Source: Cladopsammia gracilis
Lineage: Eukaryota > Cnidaria > Anthozoa > Scleractinia > Dendrophylliidae
Assembly: GCA_022457155.1 (NCBI GenBank)
Contig: JAJGOT010000154.1
Coordinates: 1,498,389 to 1,562,388 of the forward strand
DNA: 64,000 bases
Direction: 5' to 3'
Shown here piece after piece: positions 11,346 to 24,300 of the stretch. Both the position numbers and the translations under genes were made by a program. The notes beneath the pieces are model-generated. The model was given only the letters and a program-made list of their open reading frames with translations. It ran no database searches and was not told where the DNA came from. The number at the start of each line of letters is the position of its first letter. The stretch's first letter is position 1.

Positions 11346-12431
11346 ATGAATAACACGACGGAACTCTCTCGACAACAAGGCAGTACCAGTCTGACAACCG
11401 AGGACGTTATTTTCGCTGTATTGTACACGGCAATCGTTTTCCCGGGAATCATCGGTAACGGGATCATAATCACCATCGTGCGCAAGACGCCATCAATGCA
11501 CACGACAACAAACTATCTGCTGTTGAACTTGGCTGTGTCGGATTTGCTGACTTTGCTTCTCTGCCCTGGTCTATATGACTTTGCTTTAACGAACGTTCAT
11601 TTTCAAGGATTCTGGGGAGATTTGATCTGCAAGCTGTTTGCGGGAAACGCTGTCGTTCCAATCACCATCAACGCAGCTGTTCTTACCGTTTGTACAATTG
11701 CAGTGGAAAGATATCTGGCCCTGGTAAAACCTTTTCGCAATGTAAGATTAACTAAAGACTCTGTCAAGTACGTTATAGCGCTGCTGTGGTTTCTTGCTTT
11801 GTTATCTTGTATCCCAGATATTCAAGCTAATACGTTCGACATTGATTCTTACAAATATCCGTGCAAACGTCCCTGGAGTTTAGATGAGTACTTCATTCAC
11901 AAATCCTTCATCATTTTCACTTGCGTTTGTTTTGGCTTTACAAGTTTTCTCATTATTTTTATCTGTTATTTTGAAATCGTTCGTGGTTTGTACTTTACAC
12001 AAACAATTTGCTCGGAATCTACAGTAACTGAAGCAGAAAGGCAAGCAAAGAAACAACTGGCTCATCTTGTCATCTGGCTTGCACTAATTTTTGCTCTCTG
12101 CTCGCTTCCATTTGCTATTTATTTTCTCTATCTTATCTTATGCGATCCTAAAACAGTAAAGGAAAACTACGACATATTGTTTCTAATACATAGAATTTCT
12201 CGATTTTTTCTTTTCGCAAACTCTTTCTTCAATCCGTTGTTATACGCATTACAGAGCAGTAACTATCGGGAGAGCTTTAAGCTTATTTTTAATTGGAAGG
12301 TGCACTGTTGCAGACCATTCGCAAATAATTCCGTTCATGACATCAGCATAACCCAGAGAACTGCAGGAACGATTGGTTCTGCTAACGGCACATTTGTCTT
12401 GAAAAGGATAGAAAATACTACATGTATATAA
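11346..12431 (+). CDS. Intronless class A GPCR 3, peptide-receptor type
   Basis: A 361-residue receptor read from the ATG at 11346; a TTG six bases upstream opens the frame but is not a plausible start. The N-terminal tail has overlapping N-x-T sequons. Key residues: N38 (TM1), D66 (TM2, LAVSDL), C95 and C173 (predicted disulfide), ERY at 121-123, W148 (TM4), P255 in SLPF (TM6), NPLLY at 296-300. The proline expected in TM5 is replaced by S200, unlike its two paralogues. The C-terminal tail is longer than theirs, and its last residues are encoded by the first unit of a roughly 100-bp tandem repeat that runs on into the 3' UTR. The protein otherwise keeps every class A hallmark. Ligand unknown. 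Confidence 0.93.
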   Translation: MNNTTELSRQQGSTSLTTEDVIFAVLYTAIVFPGIIGNGIIITIVRKTPSMHTTTNYLLLNLAVSDLLTLLLCPGLYDFALTNVHFQGFWGDLICKLFAGNAVVPITINAAVLTVCTIAVERYLALVKPFRNVRLTKDSVKYVIALLWFLALLSCIPDIQANTFDIDSYKYPCKRPWSLDEYFIHKSFIIFTCVCFGFTSFLIIFICYFEIVRGLYFTQTICSESTVTEAERQAKKQLAHLVIWLALIFALCSLPFAIYFLYLILCDPKTVKENYDILFLIHRISRFFLFANSFFNPLLYALQSSNYRESFKLIFNWKVHCCRPFANNSVHDISITQRTAGTIGSANGTFVLKRIENTTCI

Positions 12432-12655
12432 AATTAGCAAACAATGACGGAACAAAAGAACTGCACTGAGGAACGGAAGGTTCTACTCTCGGTTTATATG
12501 TCTTGAAAAGGATAGGAAATACTACATGTATATAAAGTTAGCAAACAATGACAGAACAACAGAACTGCAGGAACAAAAGGTTCTACTTATAAACGCTACA
12601 TATGTCTTGAAATGGTTGGAAAATACTCCATAAAATTAGAAAACAATAAAGATTC
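12359..12655 (+). repeat. Three-unit tandem repeat across the GPCR 3 stop codon
   Basis: Units start at 12359, 12459 and 12563, each with AACTGCA. They share GTCTTGAAAAGGATAG and AAATACTACATGTATATAAA blocks in units 1 and 2; unit 3 is more diverged. Unit 1 encodes the last residues and stop codon of the receptor; units 2 and 3 are 3' UTR. Confidence 0.9.
12645..12650 (+). terminator. Poly(A) signal AATAAA of GPCR 3
   Basis: It lies at the end of tandem unit 3, at the position where units 1 and 2 read AACAATGAC, 214 bases after the stop codon. Confidence 0.6.
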
Positions 12656-15533
12656 GTGTGAGTTAGCAGGCGGTCTAAACTATTCAAGAATAGTTTTCGA
12701 TCATGAAAAAAAAAAAAAGTAGCTAGCTACTTCCAAAACAAACGTGAATAGTGTATGCACGATATTATATTATATTATTATATTTGTCGTCTCGTTCACA
12801 AGCATGAGAAAGAAGAGTTTTCAGTTTCGAGCCAAACAAAACAAAAAAGCAGACTTTGCCGTATGATATTATATGTACATATATTAAAGTTTAAATTGTT
12901 AGGATAAATACACCTGTCATTTTCGTTAATTAAAGACAATTTTTCAAAACGTCTTAAATTATATTTGCATTGCTTGGGAAAAATAAAGGACATGTGAAAC
13001 GTTATTTGAACATTCGCACAGTCCACTAAATAAATCTATAAATAAATATCTTTCAAAAGGGCGCTCACGTTTCAGTTAGTCCCTGAAACTATTAAAACAA
13101 GGTTAAAATTTAAACAAAATAAAAACTGTACTAAAAAAAATGTATATGGCTGAGAAATGTTTATAACTGAGGTATCAGAACTGCTTTCTTCCAACCAAGC
13201 TTGGGAAATTTATTAAAATCCGATTATTTGTTGTTTTTAACAAGCGATATATTATTGCCTATTTCTTGGTTCTTCTGAGCAACTGTCAAACAACTGAGGC
13301 ATGTATCTACATGAATCAGCCAAAACACTAGAAGCATTTTTTTTATTAGTAATTTAAGGGTAATGAAGCGGAGTCTTGAAAACTAAATTGCGTAAAACGT
13401 GAGATCAAAAAGATTGAAAAACGTTAAAAAAGATGTTTCTGAATGTCACGAATTCAGATATCCGAAAAATATTGAATGAACTGAAAGACAGGATCCATAA
13501 ATAGATTCCCTATACTGAATTTAACAAAAATGTGAAGTTTCGTGTAGATCTGCTCCAAACTTGAGGAAATATAAGAACTAAAAATTGCAATGTTTACAAA
13601 TGTATGACGGGTGGGCGGGCATATTTTTTATTGTGTGCCTGCCATACATTTTCTTGTAAAAATCGACAGTTCACATTTTTATAGTTCATTTTTCAGCATA
13701 TCTCTTCGCAAATTCACAATTTTTTTCTGAATTCAGCATCAGAATTATGTTCATTTACCCTGTTTTTTTTTCCGGTAAGTTCAATATTAAAAAAATGTCG
13801 GGTTGTTTCGACAAACGGCTATTGCCATCAAGCATGATAGAAATGAGATCTAATTTTTAAAAAACTACCCAATTAATATCATGTAATCGATTTTTTGGAA
13901 ATTAGTATTACTAAAACGTTTGCACACATTATTCTCAATTAAATGCCACTCCGGTATATCCCTTACGCACACGTTGTAGTCCACTATGTCACTGTTATTG
14001 ACATATCAGGAAGCATGAGGAAATTAAATTAAAATTTGTGAAAAGCATAAGAGGAACATTTTTAATTTTAACATATAAACTAGTAGTAATCATAGATTAG
14101 TGAGTGCGTTCGAGCTTTGTTTGGGTTAGCGTGAAAAATTACATTTCATAATCATGGAAAGATCATGAAATGTTTTTCAATTTTAACAGTCGGCTTCATA
14201 TCTGGACAACTACTAGTGGTAAAGTAACAAATTATTATCTTCAAAGTTCGTGCTTTCAGCGAATTTCTGGAAAGTGATTCGCTGATTGGAGGGCGATGGC
14301 GTATAATGAACTATCTGTTTCCGCAGGTATCTGAGACCTATGAACCTGAAATATTTTGAGCTAGCAAATCAATTTTAAAGTAAAAGCAGAGTTGTAGTAA
14401 ATATCTTTTTACTACAAAGGAGCAAACAATAAGGGATATTCACGACCCGAACATACTGCCGGTACAAACTGCGAAGCCACATGCGGCTAAAATATAGTCA
14501 TCAGACACGGGCATACAATTTCAGAGTGCATGTTTCAATATGAAATCAAAGCGGTTTGTTTTATATATTGTACCTCAGTAATGCATCTAGTAATCCACCT
14601 CAAAGAATCACCAGCAGTGTAATTCAGGTTATATACACGCTCGATACATGCGGAAGGACTAACAGCGGTACGTGTCGTAAACAGCACTACACTTTCACAT
14701 TGTACTTTTATTCGGTGTTGTAAAGTGTCATTACACGCAATTAAAAAGTGTACGAAGGGTTTACTGGTAAAATTGAGTCCACTGTCCCCAATATTCTCTC
14801 CATAGGCCAAAACACAAGGTCTGTAAGGGAAACATCTGTTTTAGTCATGTGTTTTCAGGATCAATTGCCATTCAATACTTTTGATTTAGCACAACGTCTG
14901 GGCGGGCTAGTCGATTGTTCTTCAAGGGCAAGCTGCGGTAAGATGATGAGAACACAGACCAAATCGGACTTGATGTTTGCACCTCGTGCGCTGCATCAAT
15001 GCAGAGTGAGTCGAACACATTATCCTCAGGCTTTGAAAAATATCACAAACGAGATTTCTAAACAACATTACTCTGAAATTATAAAAGAATGTGAAACTTA
15101 CTCTGGGAAAAAACGAAGAACATCTCGTCAACAACGAACTGACAAACCGAAGAACGTCGCGTCAACAACGACCTGACAAACCTGTCCAAACTCGATTTTG
15201 CTGCTTGTAACACAGGTCAACCACCAAACACAGGACAGCCGGAAGTAGCCCCTACAAAATACGCTTCGGAGGGGGGGGGGGGGGGGGGGGCTAAACGGGT
15301 ACCACGCCGGAAGTTGAAAATTTCGATTTTTCATGGCTGCGAACACAGGCATACCACCTGACACAGGAGACCCACGACGGGATTAGAAAGCTTTCTCCTT
15401 TCAGTCGAACGCAATAAAGGAACATAGAAAATAAACTTCATATCTGACTAAATGTGTTTAATGAAGGACCAAATGTCAAAAATGTGAAGACGCACTTTAT
15501 GGTTGAGCCTGCGAATAGGGTCCTTGTAGGGGA
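12656..15533. other. Intergenic, no gene recognised
   Basis: AT-rich with homopolymers and a G tract near 15271-15290. Open frames near 14.75-15.4 kb lack family resemblance and start without ATG, so I do not call them. Confidence 0.5.
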
Positions 15534-15700
15534 TATAGGCCTTTTTCACGCCCCGCCATTTTGTATAAAAACAAAAGATTTTTATCCGCCCAGCCCTATC
15601 TCGTTTTCAACTTTTTCACTGCGAGGCTGGGCGGGCAAAAACAAAGCATTTTATTCTCCGGGGAGTCAGCATGGCCGCCGCGTGATAAAGGCCTATTGGG
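15534..15700. mobile_element. MITE-like inverted repeat
   Basis: The ends match inverted: ATAGGCCTTTTTCACGC at the left and CCAATAGGCCTTTATCACGC read from the right. An inner inverted pair GCCCAGCC/GGCTGGGC is also present. Confidence 0.65.
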
Positions 15701-16252
15701 TTACAACGAATAGGCGGGCGGAGCTAACCGCCGCCCCTCTCTCTTCCTTTTTCTCCCCAGACCGCGCTCGGCTCGGTTCGCTTCGCTCGCCGATTACCTT
15801 TCAACCCGATACCCCCCTGTACATAGGGTTCAGAGACACCCCATGGGCCTTTTGATATTTTACAGATGTTAGTTTTATTCTTTCTATCTTTCTATCAAAA
15901 ATGTTTTGTAAAAGAGTAGAACCAATATCAGACGAGTCGAGGAAGATTCAAACATACATAGCTTTTAAGAACAATTTAAAAACATTAAATCTCACTTGAC
16001 TATGAGAGTGATGTGCGACAATTTTAAGGCACGTTTTACTACTTTTATATTTTATATTATATTATACTCTTAGTTAGATAAATAATTCGTAACCATTTTT
16101 AATTATAGCTTAACTTAAGTTATACACTTAAACGTAAATTTATACACTTCTAATGAAGTTTTATTTTTTATTTTTTATCTTTATTATTTCGTGGCATACC
16201 TGGAAACTAGATCTTAAGCTAAGCGTACCGACCACGCTAAATAAAGAATTGA

Positions 16253-16277
16253 CTGACTGATTGATTGATTGACTGAC

Positions 16278-16326
<49 letters not shown>
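16253..16326. repeat. (TTGA)n microsatellite
   Basis: TTGATTGA/CTGA repeats. The same array stands at the matching place in copy B (48895-48943). Confidence 0.9.
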
Positions 16327-16337
16327 AAAAATTAAGG

Positions 16338-16615
16338 GGCCGATTACATGGCGAATTTCAGCCCGGGCTGGAATTTCAGCGGCCAAACGTGCTGAAATTC
16401 GCCTTGTAATCACATCAGAATTTCAGCCCGGGCTGAAAAGTGAATTTAGGCATGCGCAGTCGACCCATTTTGATTCTTGTTTTCAATCTTCCCGCGCAAT
16501 TTCAAACTTGGCGCCGGGGCTGAAATCTCAGCCCGGGCTGAAATTTGTCATGTAATCACAACGAAATTTCAGCCCGGATCTCAGCTCGGGCTGAAATTTG
16601 CCATGTAATCGGCCT
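16338..16615. mobile_element. MITE with GGCCGATTACATGGC ends (copy A)
   Basis: Inverted ends carry GGCCGATTACATGGCGAATT and many internal AGCCCGGGCTGAAATT palindromes. It is at the same site as the element at 48958-49385, so it predates the segment duplication, but the interiors differ in length and order. Confidence 0.75.
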
Positions 16616-16625
16616 CTCAATTGGC

Positions 16626-17420
16626 CCTTTAGAAGGGCTAGTGAAAAGGTCTTTGTTTTACTAAGCCACCAAATTTCAACTTAAAATTCAAACCAAGCTG
16701 TGCAAAAGATTACAGAATCAAACATGTGAATGAAAATTATTTTGTAAGTATTTGAATGGTTCTAATGCACTAAATGCTACTTGTCTTGCGTACATCGTCA
16801 GCACGAAACAAACTTCAAATTACTTCTTTCGTACAACGGTGTAATTATCTGCGCTAAAGCAGAATAACGGATAACATGAAGGGACGCAGGCGGCTTCTAC
16901 TGTAAGTACCGCAAAGGAATGCCAGAAAAAAATTCCTAACATACCTAACATACTTTAACTTAAAAAGCACCACTTTTCTTATCCTTTGACACCAGTATGT
17001 CATAATCCGCCTTGATGTCATGGGCGATGTTATTAAATCGAAAACAAACCAGTATTAATCCTTTAACTTCCAAGAGTGCCAAACATGAAAATTCAAGAAA
17101 AATCCCAAATTTCATTTTATAAAATGTTGAAAAACAAATGGTACCATCCAAAAGTACTGCAAACAAGGTTTCATTTCATTTTCATATCTTGTAAGAGAGT
17201 AGAACCGATTAAAGATTAAAAAAGGCTAGTGAAAAGGTCTTTGTTTTACTAAACCACCAAATTTCAACATAAAATTCAAACCAAGCTGTGCAAAAGATTA
17301 CAGAATCAAATATGTCGAATGCCAATTATTTTGTAAGTATTTGAATGGTTCTCATGTACTAAATGCTACTTGTCTTGCTCAGATCGTCAGCGCTAAACAA
17401 ACTTCAAATTACTTCTTTCG
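16626..17420. repeat. Internal direct repeat of copy A
   Basis: The block from GGCTAGTGAAAAGGTCTTTG at about 16634 recurs from 17225. The same doubling is present in copy B (49392 and 49995), so it is older than the segment duplication. A further diverged piece of the block is at 19476-19830. Confidence 0.75.
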
Positions 17421-18190
17421 TGCAACAGTGTTATTATATCACATCATCAAGGATATTATTATATTATATTCGGCAGAGCATAATCTGATCCCAAAACTCT
17501 TCCCCCTCCGCCTTCTTCCCTTTCCCCCCCCCCCCCCCCCCCTCCCCTCCCCTCCCCTCCGCTTTGGAGACTGGCTTGGCTCGCGCTGGGTCTGGCAGGT
17601 TGGTATTGCGCATACTCTCGGCTAGCCCAATCACAACCAAGGTATTCAACAGGCATACATTTCTTTGATTTTAGAAAGCAACTGGCAAAACAATAAGCAT
17701 TACAATGCAATTCGTATTATTATTTCTTTCCTACCAGGCAAACCAAAAGCGTATTATATTTTGGAGAGTAATTCGCATTGTTTAGCAATATATAATTCAG
17801 TTCTTCATTAATCTATCAGATATTTTGACAAAATAATCGATGGTTAATTTAGAGTTGTTATAATCCACCAAGTTTGCTCTTGGACAAAATGTTGATTTTA
17901 TTGATCATGGCAAGCATCCGGCTTATGAGTTTCGGCTTCCGGTTACTCAGAAGTCTCCGGACACGCAATAACAACCTTCCCAGACTCAGCGCGAAGCAGG
18001 TTAGCCTTAAAAGCCGAAAGGGAAACTGGGGAACCAAATTAGACAAAGCAATGTTTTTCTTTAGTTGTTATTGTTTAATTTTCGTGATGTTGCTGCTGTT
18101 GGTTTGGTTTCTCTTCTTTTCAGTTTTCCTTTTAAAGCAAACTTATAGCAAAAAAAAATGAACGGTGTTACGACTTAGTTTTATTAATGG

Positions 18191-18352
18191 TTACAATGTC
18201 GTTTGACTGACTGGAGTCTCCACGTTTTGTTCCGGAATTACCACTACAGGTTCGTTGTCTTCTTCTACGTCACTCGACTCAGTTCCAGTCTTTAAATGGC
18301 ACGATCCCTTGGCCAGGTACCTCAAGATAAGGAGGCGAATAACCTCTCGTCT
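18191..18352 (-). CDS. TRPC: TRPC copy A exon 7: C-terminal tail
   Basis: 53 codons plus stop after a TTCTCAG acceptor. REVIRLLILRYLAKG helix, then an acidic segment (SSDVEEDNEP) and a Ser/Thr-rich end, PVSQTTL. Confidence 0.82.
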   Translation of the reverse strand, partial: RREVIRLLILRYLAKGSCHLKTGTESSDVEEDNEPVVVIPEQNVETPVSQTTL

Positions 18353-21300
18353 CTGAGAAAAAAATAATACAAATCTTTATCGGAGCACGTTGAGTTTCCA
18401 ATTCAGTTAAAAAGTAAAGAAATATGTCATTGGCAAGCTAGATTATTCAACAAAGTCTAGAAAATTAACAGCTGTGATGTATCATGCGATATACAGCGTT
18501 ATACGATTTGCAATTTGTGTATTATTAGATAACAGACGCATTGCCAAACGTATTAATGAAATAGTTCATGGAGTGATGCTTTCTTGAATAAAGTAAATCT
18601 TGCGCGATATTGTTTACCTGTTGCTGGTCAATCTTTCTAAAACTTCTATCCCTTATATTCTTCTTAGACGTCTTCTTTATCAGCTTTTTAAAAAATAGCT
18701 GCAAACAGAAAAAAAAAAGTCAGGGAGCATTGTGGAAAAAAGCATCCTGACACGTACTAACCTATAGATGTTAGCAATTAGAAAGATCCAAAGAAACAGC
18801 GTTATATTGTTAAATGCGTGTTTGCCCACAATACCGTTTTCTTATTTACACGTCGCAAATACGTGACCCATTGGAATGATTAACACCAAAATTAGAATCA
18901 ATAAAAACAATTCTTACCATCCCATTGATTGGGAAGTAGTCAAAATCTAAGATGCCTCGTGCTTCAAAAGTGGGTTAACATCGGGAAACCATAATTCGGA
19001 GCGAGCAACTGTGAGTAGTTCCGGTCAAGGCGTTTTTACAGACTGGGTTATTTTTAGATTCCTTTTTCTCGTTATTTAATCAAAATCTGTTTCCGCCCAG
19101 CACGAGCAATGCGATAATTAGACTTTTAAAAAGCTCATTAGCATTATGTCCCAATCAAGACCTAAAATCGTTCATTAACTTTCAAAGATAAATGTCCCCC
19201 AACTACATCTCTGCTTTGCCGTATTCCACTATTTCCACTATTCCAATACAACATTTCCTAAGTTATACACTTCCCGCTGTGTTTTTTTTCGTAAGATAAA
19301 TTTTCAGTTGCAGGATATAAACACTTTGGACCCGGCGGACTATACAATCGGCTGTATTATTTTGTCAGTTTTGGTTATCTTGTGCTAAAATATCTCTCCG
19401 AGAACGATCATGGTTTTGGTTTTCGTTCTGTATTCGCGCGAATATGGAAAACTAGAATTATTTGCGCTTAGGCAGGAGAACATGAAGGGACGCAGGTGGC
19501 GTCTACTGTAATTAAGTGGTATTGTATATATATAGTTTTACAGTTAGTGTAATGCCTATTGGCTTGACTGACTCAATAAAATTGAAGCTGAAGTACCACA
19601 ATGGAATGCCAGAAAAAAATTCCTAAAAGCACCACTTTTCATCCCCTTTGAGACCAGTATGTCATAATCTGCCTTAATATCTTGGACGATGTTATTAAAT
19701 CGAAAACAAACCAGTATTAAACCATGAGTGCCAAACATCAAAATTCAAGAAAAATACCAAATTTCATTTTATAAAATATTGAAAAACAAATGGTGCCATC
19801 CAAAAGTACTGCAAACAAGGTTTCATTTAAATGGTCACACTATAGGATTTCATTGACGGGCTTAAAAGTTAGGACTACGTTACATGTCTCCATAATTGAC
19901 TCTAGGGGTGAAAGGGCTGATAGCCAACTCTTAAACTGCACGACGTCATTCATACTGGCCAATCAGGTATCGACCTTAAAATAATCACGCCACCCCACAC
20001 AGTATGACACCGAACTAATAATTGATTAAAAACAATTTTCATTGGAAGAGGCCCATGTATGGGGGATCTGTTCTCTTAGATTATTTGCTCTTGTAAAATA
20101 ATATATAACGATAGGCTTAGCCTAACAGCGGAGCTCCAAGAATTCTCATATTCATTGGAAGAGGCCCATGTATGGAGGATCTGTTCTCTTAGATTATTTG
20201 GTCTTGTAAAATAATATATATAGATAGGCTTAGCCTAACAGCGGAGCTCCCAGAATTCTCATATTCATTGGAAGAGGCCCATGTATGGGGCATCTGTTCT
20301 CTTAGATTATTTCCTCTCGGCTCAAGAAATATATGCCTCTCTCCTGAGGCATATATAAATATTCGTTACTTAAGGCGCTGTTACACTAGGCAATATTTCG
20401 TGCAACTTGTCTCGCAACAACTAAAAACCGTGCGTTGCGATGCTACGAGACAAGTTGCCTGGAGGGTGTTACACTGGGCAATGTTTCTTGCAATTTGTCC
20501 CGCTCGACGGTGAAAGGAGCAATTTCATTGGCTAAAGTCACAAAACGTTGCGACACAAGTTGCAGGAAACATGTTACACTGCGCAACGCTTGAAAAATTC
20601 GTTGCGCGTGGCAAGAATCGTTGCGAAAAGTAGAACCGACTTCTACTTCTCGCAACGACTGCCGCAACAAAAAAATCGCGAGAAATGTTTGTTGCGGGGT
20701 ATGTTACGCTAGGCAATTTTTCATGCAACTTGTGTCGCAACAAAATTGCGAGACAAGTTGCACGAAACATTGCCTAGTTTAACAGCGCCTTTAAAGTGAT
20801 AATTACTAACCAAGACGGCTTCAGAACAACAGGCTGTGAAAAGACGCTTCATAAGCCATTGGAATGGAAGCAGTACATACAGAATATTAAATGGCGACGG
20901 AAGACCGCCTTTCTTGTAAACCCAGTTGAACCACAGCTTTGTCCTCCTGAACTTCCACTCGGTATCCATGTTTTCCTGTCAATCATTTCAAAGCCATGTC
21001 AAGGGATTATTTTGCTAGATGTTGGAGAAGAAATGGTTTATAATGTACCATGTACCATATGGCGTGACATTTTTGCGGGTTCTAAGTTTTGCGATTTTTC
21101 TGATTTTTGCGACCTTTTGTACGAATTCCACCAAAAAAATGTTCTGCAAAAATTTACTGCAATTCCCAAGATTGGCCATTTAACTCATGCAAACACAAAC
21201 GAGGTAATGTCAACAGACCCCAAAAATGGGCAACCCACACCTAATACATCCAGTTCGGCCGGGTCCACCTGGAGAAGACTAATAGCGATCACAATTATTG

Positions 21301-24300
21301 TGATATGTTAACAATGTGTAATTATAATTTAATTACTATACATCATCGTCGTGTTAGAAAAACAACTATTATTTTATAATCTTTAACACGGTTGGTAATA
21401 ATTGTTTTCAAAGTTAGACCGTATTCGACTTGATATGCATCACAAAAATAAATTCCTTTCAGATCCCAAAATAACCACATAATATATGCTGTCAAACCCG
21501 TTCAAAACCTGCTGATTAGCTAAAAATAGAACTGCATCTTAATGTACTCCTCCCTACCCTTATGACATCCCATCGCATTTTATTTATGGCATATGGACCA
21601 TAAGTTATAACGTCATCTACGTTAATGTATTTCACTCAAATGAATGAAAATCACCGCAGACAAAGGATTAACCGGTCCCCACTATACTACTGATATGCTA
21701 ATAAACCTGTTGTTGAGGTATACAGTAACAGTGTAAATAATGATTGGAATGTGTTCAAGAGATACTGCGGACGCTCGAGGAAGCTGCAAATACTTTAGGC
21801 CTTCTCAAAGGCTTGAACATCACTACTAATTGTTATCTCCATACCGACAAGAGAGCATTGGCACTTACCGTTATTTGGGTGTAGGATTCGTTTAGTATTG
21901 CAATCAGCATGTTAAGAGCCACAAGAACCGCTACGACGTTGTACGCACCAAATAATGTCATGCCTGATTTCCAGATAACATCGTACTCCTTCTCTTTAAT
22001 CTTTAAAGTTGAAAGTTCAATCTCACCGAAAAGCGCCCAAAAGATTACGCTTGCACTGCTTTCTATCCTAAAAAAAAAACAGTAACACGTCCTTGTATTC
22101 ATATCAACCGAAAAGGAGACAAATCCGCTGGCAAAAGACTTATTAGTTGCTTCCAATCGCATTCCGTTAGATCCTGACGTTGTAATAGTGACTGGGTACG
22201 AGCTATTGAGTCAGCGTTAAAGCACACAATTTCATTTAAGGGAATGTGTTGAACTGCTCACCCAACTTCCCATGTAAAATGTTCACATGCTTTATTCAAA
22301 TTAATTATACGCACCCATTCATATTTCGAGAATCTGTCGCATTTTTGCTGTGGTGCAAGAATTCTTTAGCTGCAGCATACTGTGTATACAACTTTGAGAA
22401 GCTTACGACAAAAGCCAGAAAGACGAAGACGAAATACAAGAAGAACTTTGCAACACCTATTAACATACGTATAAATGCATGTAGTAGTGGGCCAGTGCTC
22501 GCGTTTGCTTGAATGAATGAGAAGTTTCGGATAAATGCCAGCAGGACTCCCAAGGTGATAAAACATTCTGAAGACAACATGACCCTGTAAGATGATTTCA
22601 TGGCATTGTTATTCCAGTCTGCTGGATGCACCGTGCCCGGTAGTGTTGCTCGTCCAGTCCACCAAATGACGTAGTGAAGACCAAATGATATCACTGTCGC
22701 CACAGACAGGTAGTTCCAATAGTGGGAAAAGTAACGAACTCTTCCTTGTTGGAAAACATCTTTGATGGCATCCACAAGGTAACCAATGATGAACACAAGA
22801 ATTACCCAATCTGTTCAAAGGAAATCGGGAAGGAGATAGACGTAAGGTCTTAAGCGTTTGAGAGTTACTTTTTACTATATAAACTTCAGTAAAATACATG
22901 GATTTCCCCCAAGGATATCTCGACACATGCACATAGCTAAGAGAACGTGACGCCAATAGCCACTGTTTGCACTCATTAAATGACGACCGAGATGAATTAA
23001 TCGAAACATCTTCGGATCTTCCTCAAAAATCTTCGGCAGTTTTCGGAAAATTGCTTTGAAATTTTTCTTCTCGTGTTCAACTCAATATCTCACTCGTTCG
23101 CGCACCTAGTCTATATTTTCTCCTACTTCTATAGTCTTACCAATAGAGGAGTAGCCCAGAAATGTACTCCCAGAACCTCCAGAAGATGTAAGAGCCAGTA
23201 AGAAAAGAAATGTTTGATAGGAACCGCAATGGATGAGAAACGTCACACAAGGTGAACGGAACATTTTGGCGACCTTATGATTGGGAAAAATGCTGACAAA
23301 GACAAGCCAAACCATGAAGACCAAAGGATACAACAGGAAAGCTAGTAGGATCACCGCGGTCTGTTTCCAAGCACTTTTCTCCAACAAAGGAACATTTTTG
23401 TAGACTTCTGAATTCAATATCAGCTGGCTGTAAGGATGGCTAACGAACTGAAAGTTGAAATTATGCTGTTAGTATTATCACTTAATTTACACAGAACAAG
23501 CCCCTTGTTGCCTGGGACAATAAGGTGTCATACATGTGTCATGCATATGTCATGTGTGATGTGTGTCATGACACGTGTGTCATTTGTCGCATGATATCGA
23601 TACATGTGTCATGCATGTTTTATCACGTTTAGATTTCAAACTTTGTAATGAAATAATTCTTTCTGACGAACATTTAACTTGAAGAATGTTTTATCGTTAG
23701 TGAACTGAATAAACAAGAACTTTTTTTAAACAAACCTTTTTATTTTTGGTATTGATAGCAAATTCCAGCATGTTTAAAGAACGTTTCCCCAAGTCAGGCA
23801 GCGTTTCTTCTTTGTTGTTCATATCCATGACGCATCTTATCTCTTCCATCGTGAGGCATTCATTCAGGAGCGCCACGGCAAATTCTTCACAGCCATCACA
23901 AAGTTCGAAATATTCTTTCCTAAATTCGTACTCTTGTTCAGCCATGGCACGGAGTTCTTTGTTGAGGACACAAGCGCGATGAACTGGGCCTGGACCCCTC
24001 TGCACGTTTTGAAGAAAAGACGCCGCGATGAACACAGGGCTGGCAAGTGCACGGTATTCATTTAAACGGTACATAGCGAGTCCAAGCTTCTCGTTGACCA
24101 CTTCATTAGAGCATGAACACCACTGGGCACTTTTTGTATCACCAATGGTGAAACCATGTTCCAGCAACAGGTTGACCATTTGGAAATTCTGCAAACAGGC
24201 CGCCAGGATCAGCGGGGTTACGTAACCGGCGTGACGTTTTAAAGAGCACAGTGCGTGTGGTGATGGTTGGTGCTGTTGATCGTAAAATTGGAGCAGTATT

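Noticed and set aside
14748..15176. 142-residue frame
   Set aside because: Starts at GTG with the first ATG far inside, no recognisable domain, no splice or neighbour support.
15454..15855. 133-residue frame
   Set aside because: Runs through a MITE-like inverted repeat; composition is not protein-like.
17874..18161. 95-residue frame, conserved in part at 50641-50910 (copy B)
   Set aside because: Antisense to the 3' UTR of TRPC; similarity is explained by the segment duplication, and the last third is not kept in frame.
23746..23982. 78-residue plus-strand frame, repeated at 57151-57387
   Set aside because: Antisense shadow of TRPC exon 1; conserved only because the exon is.
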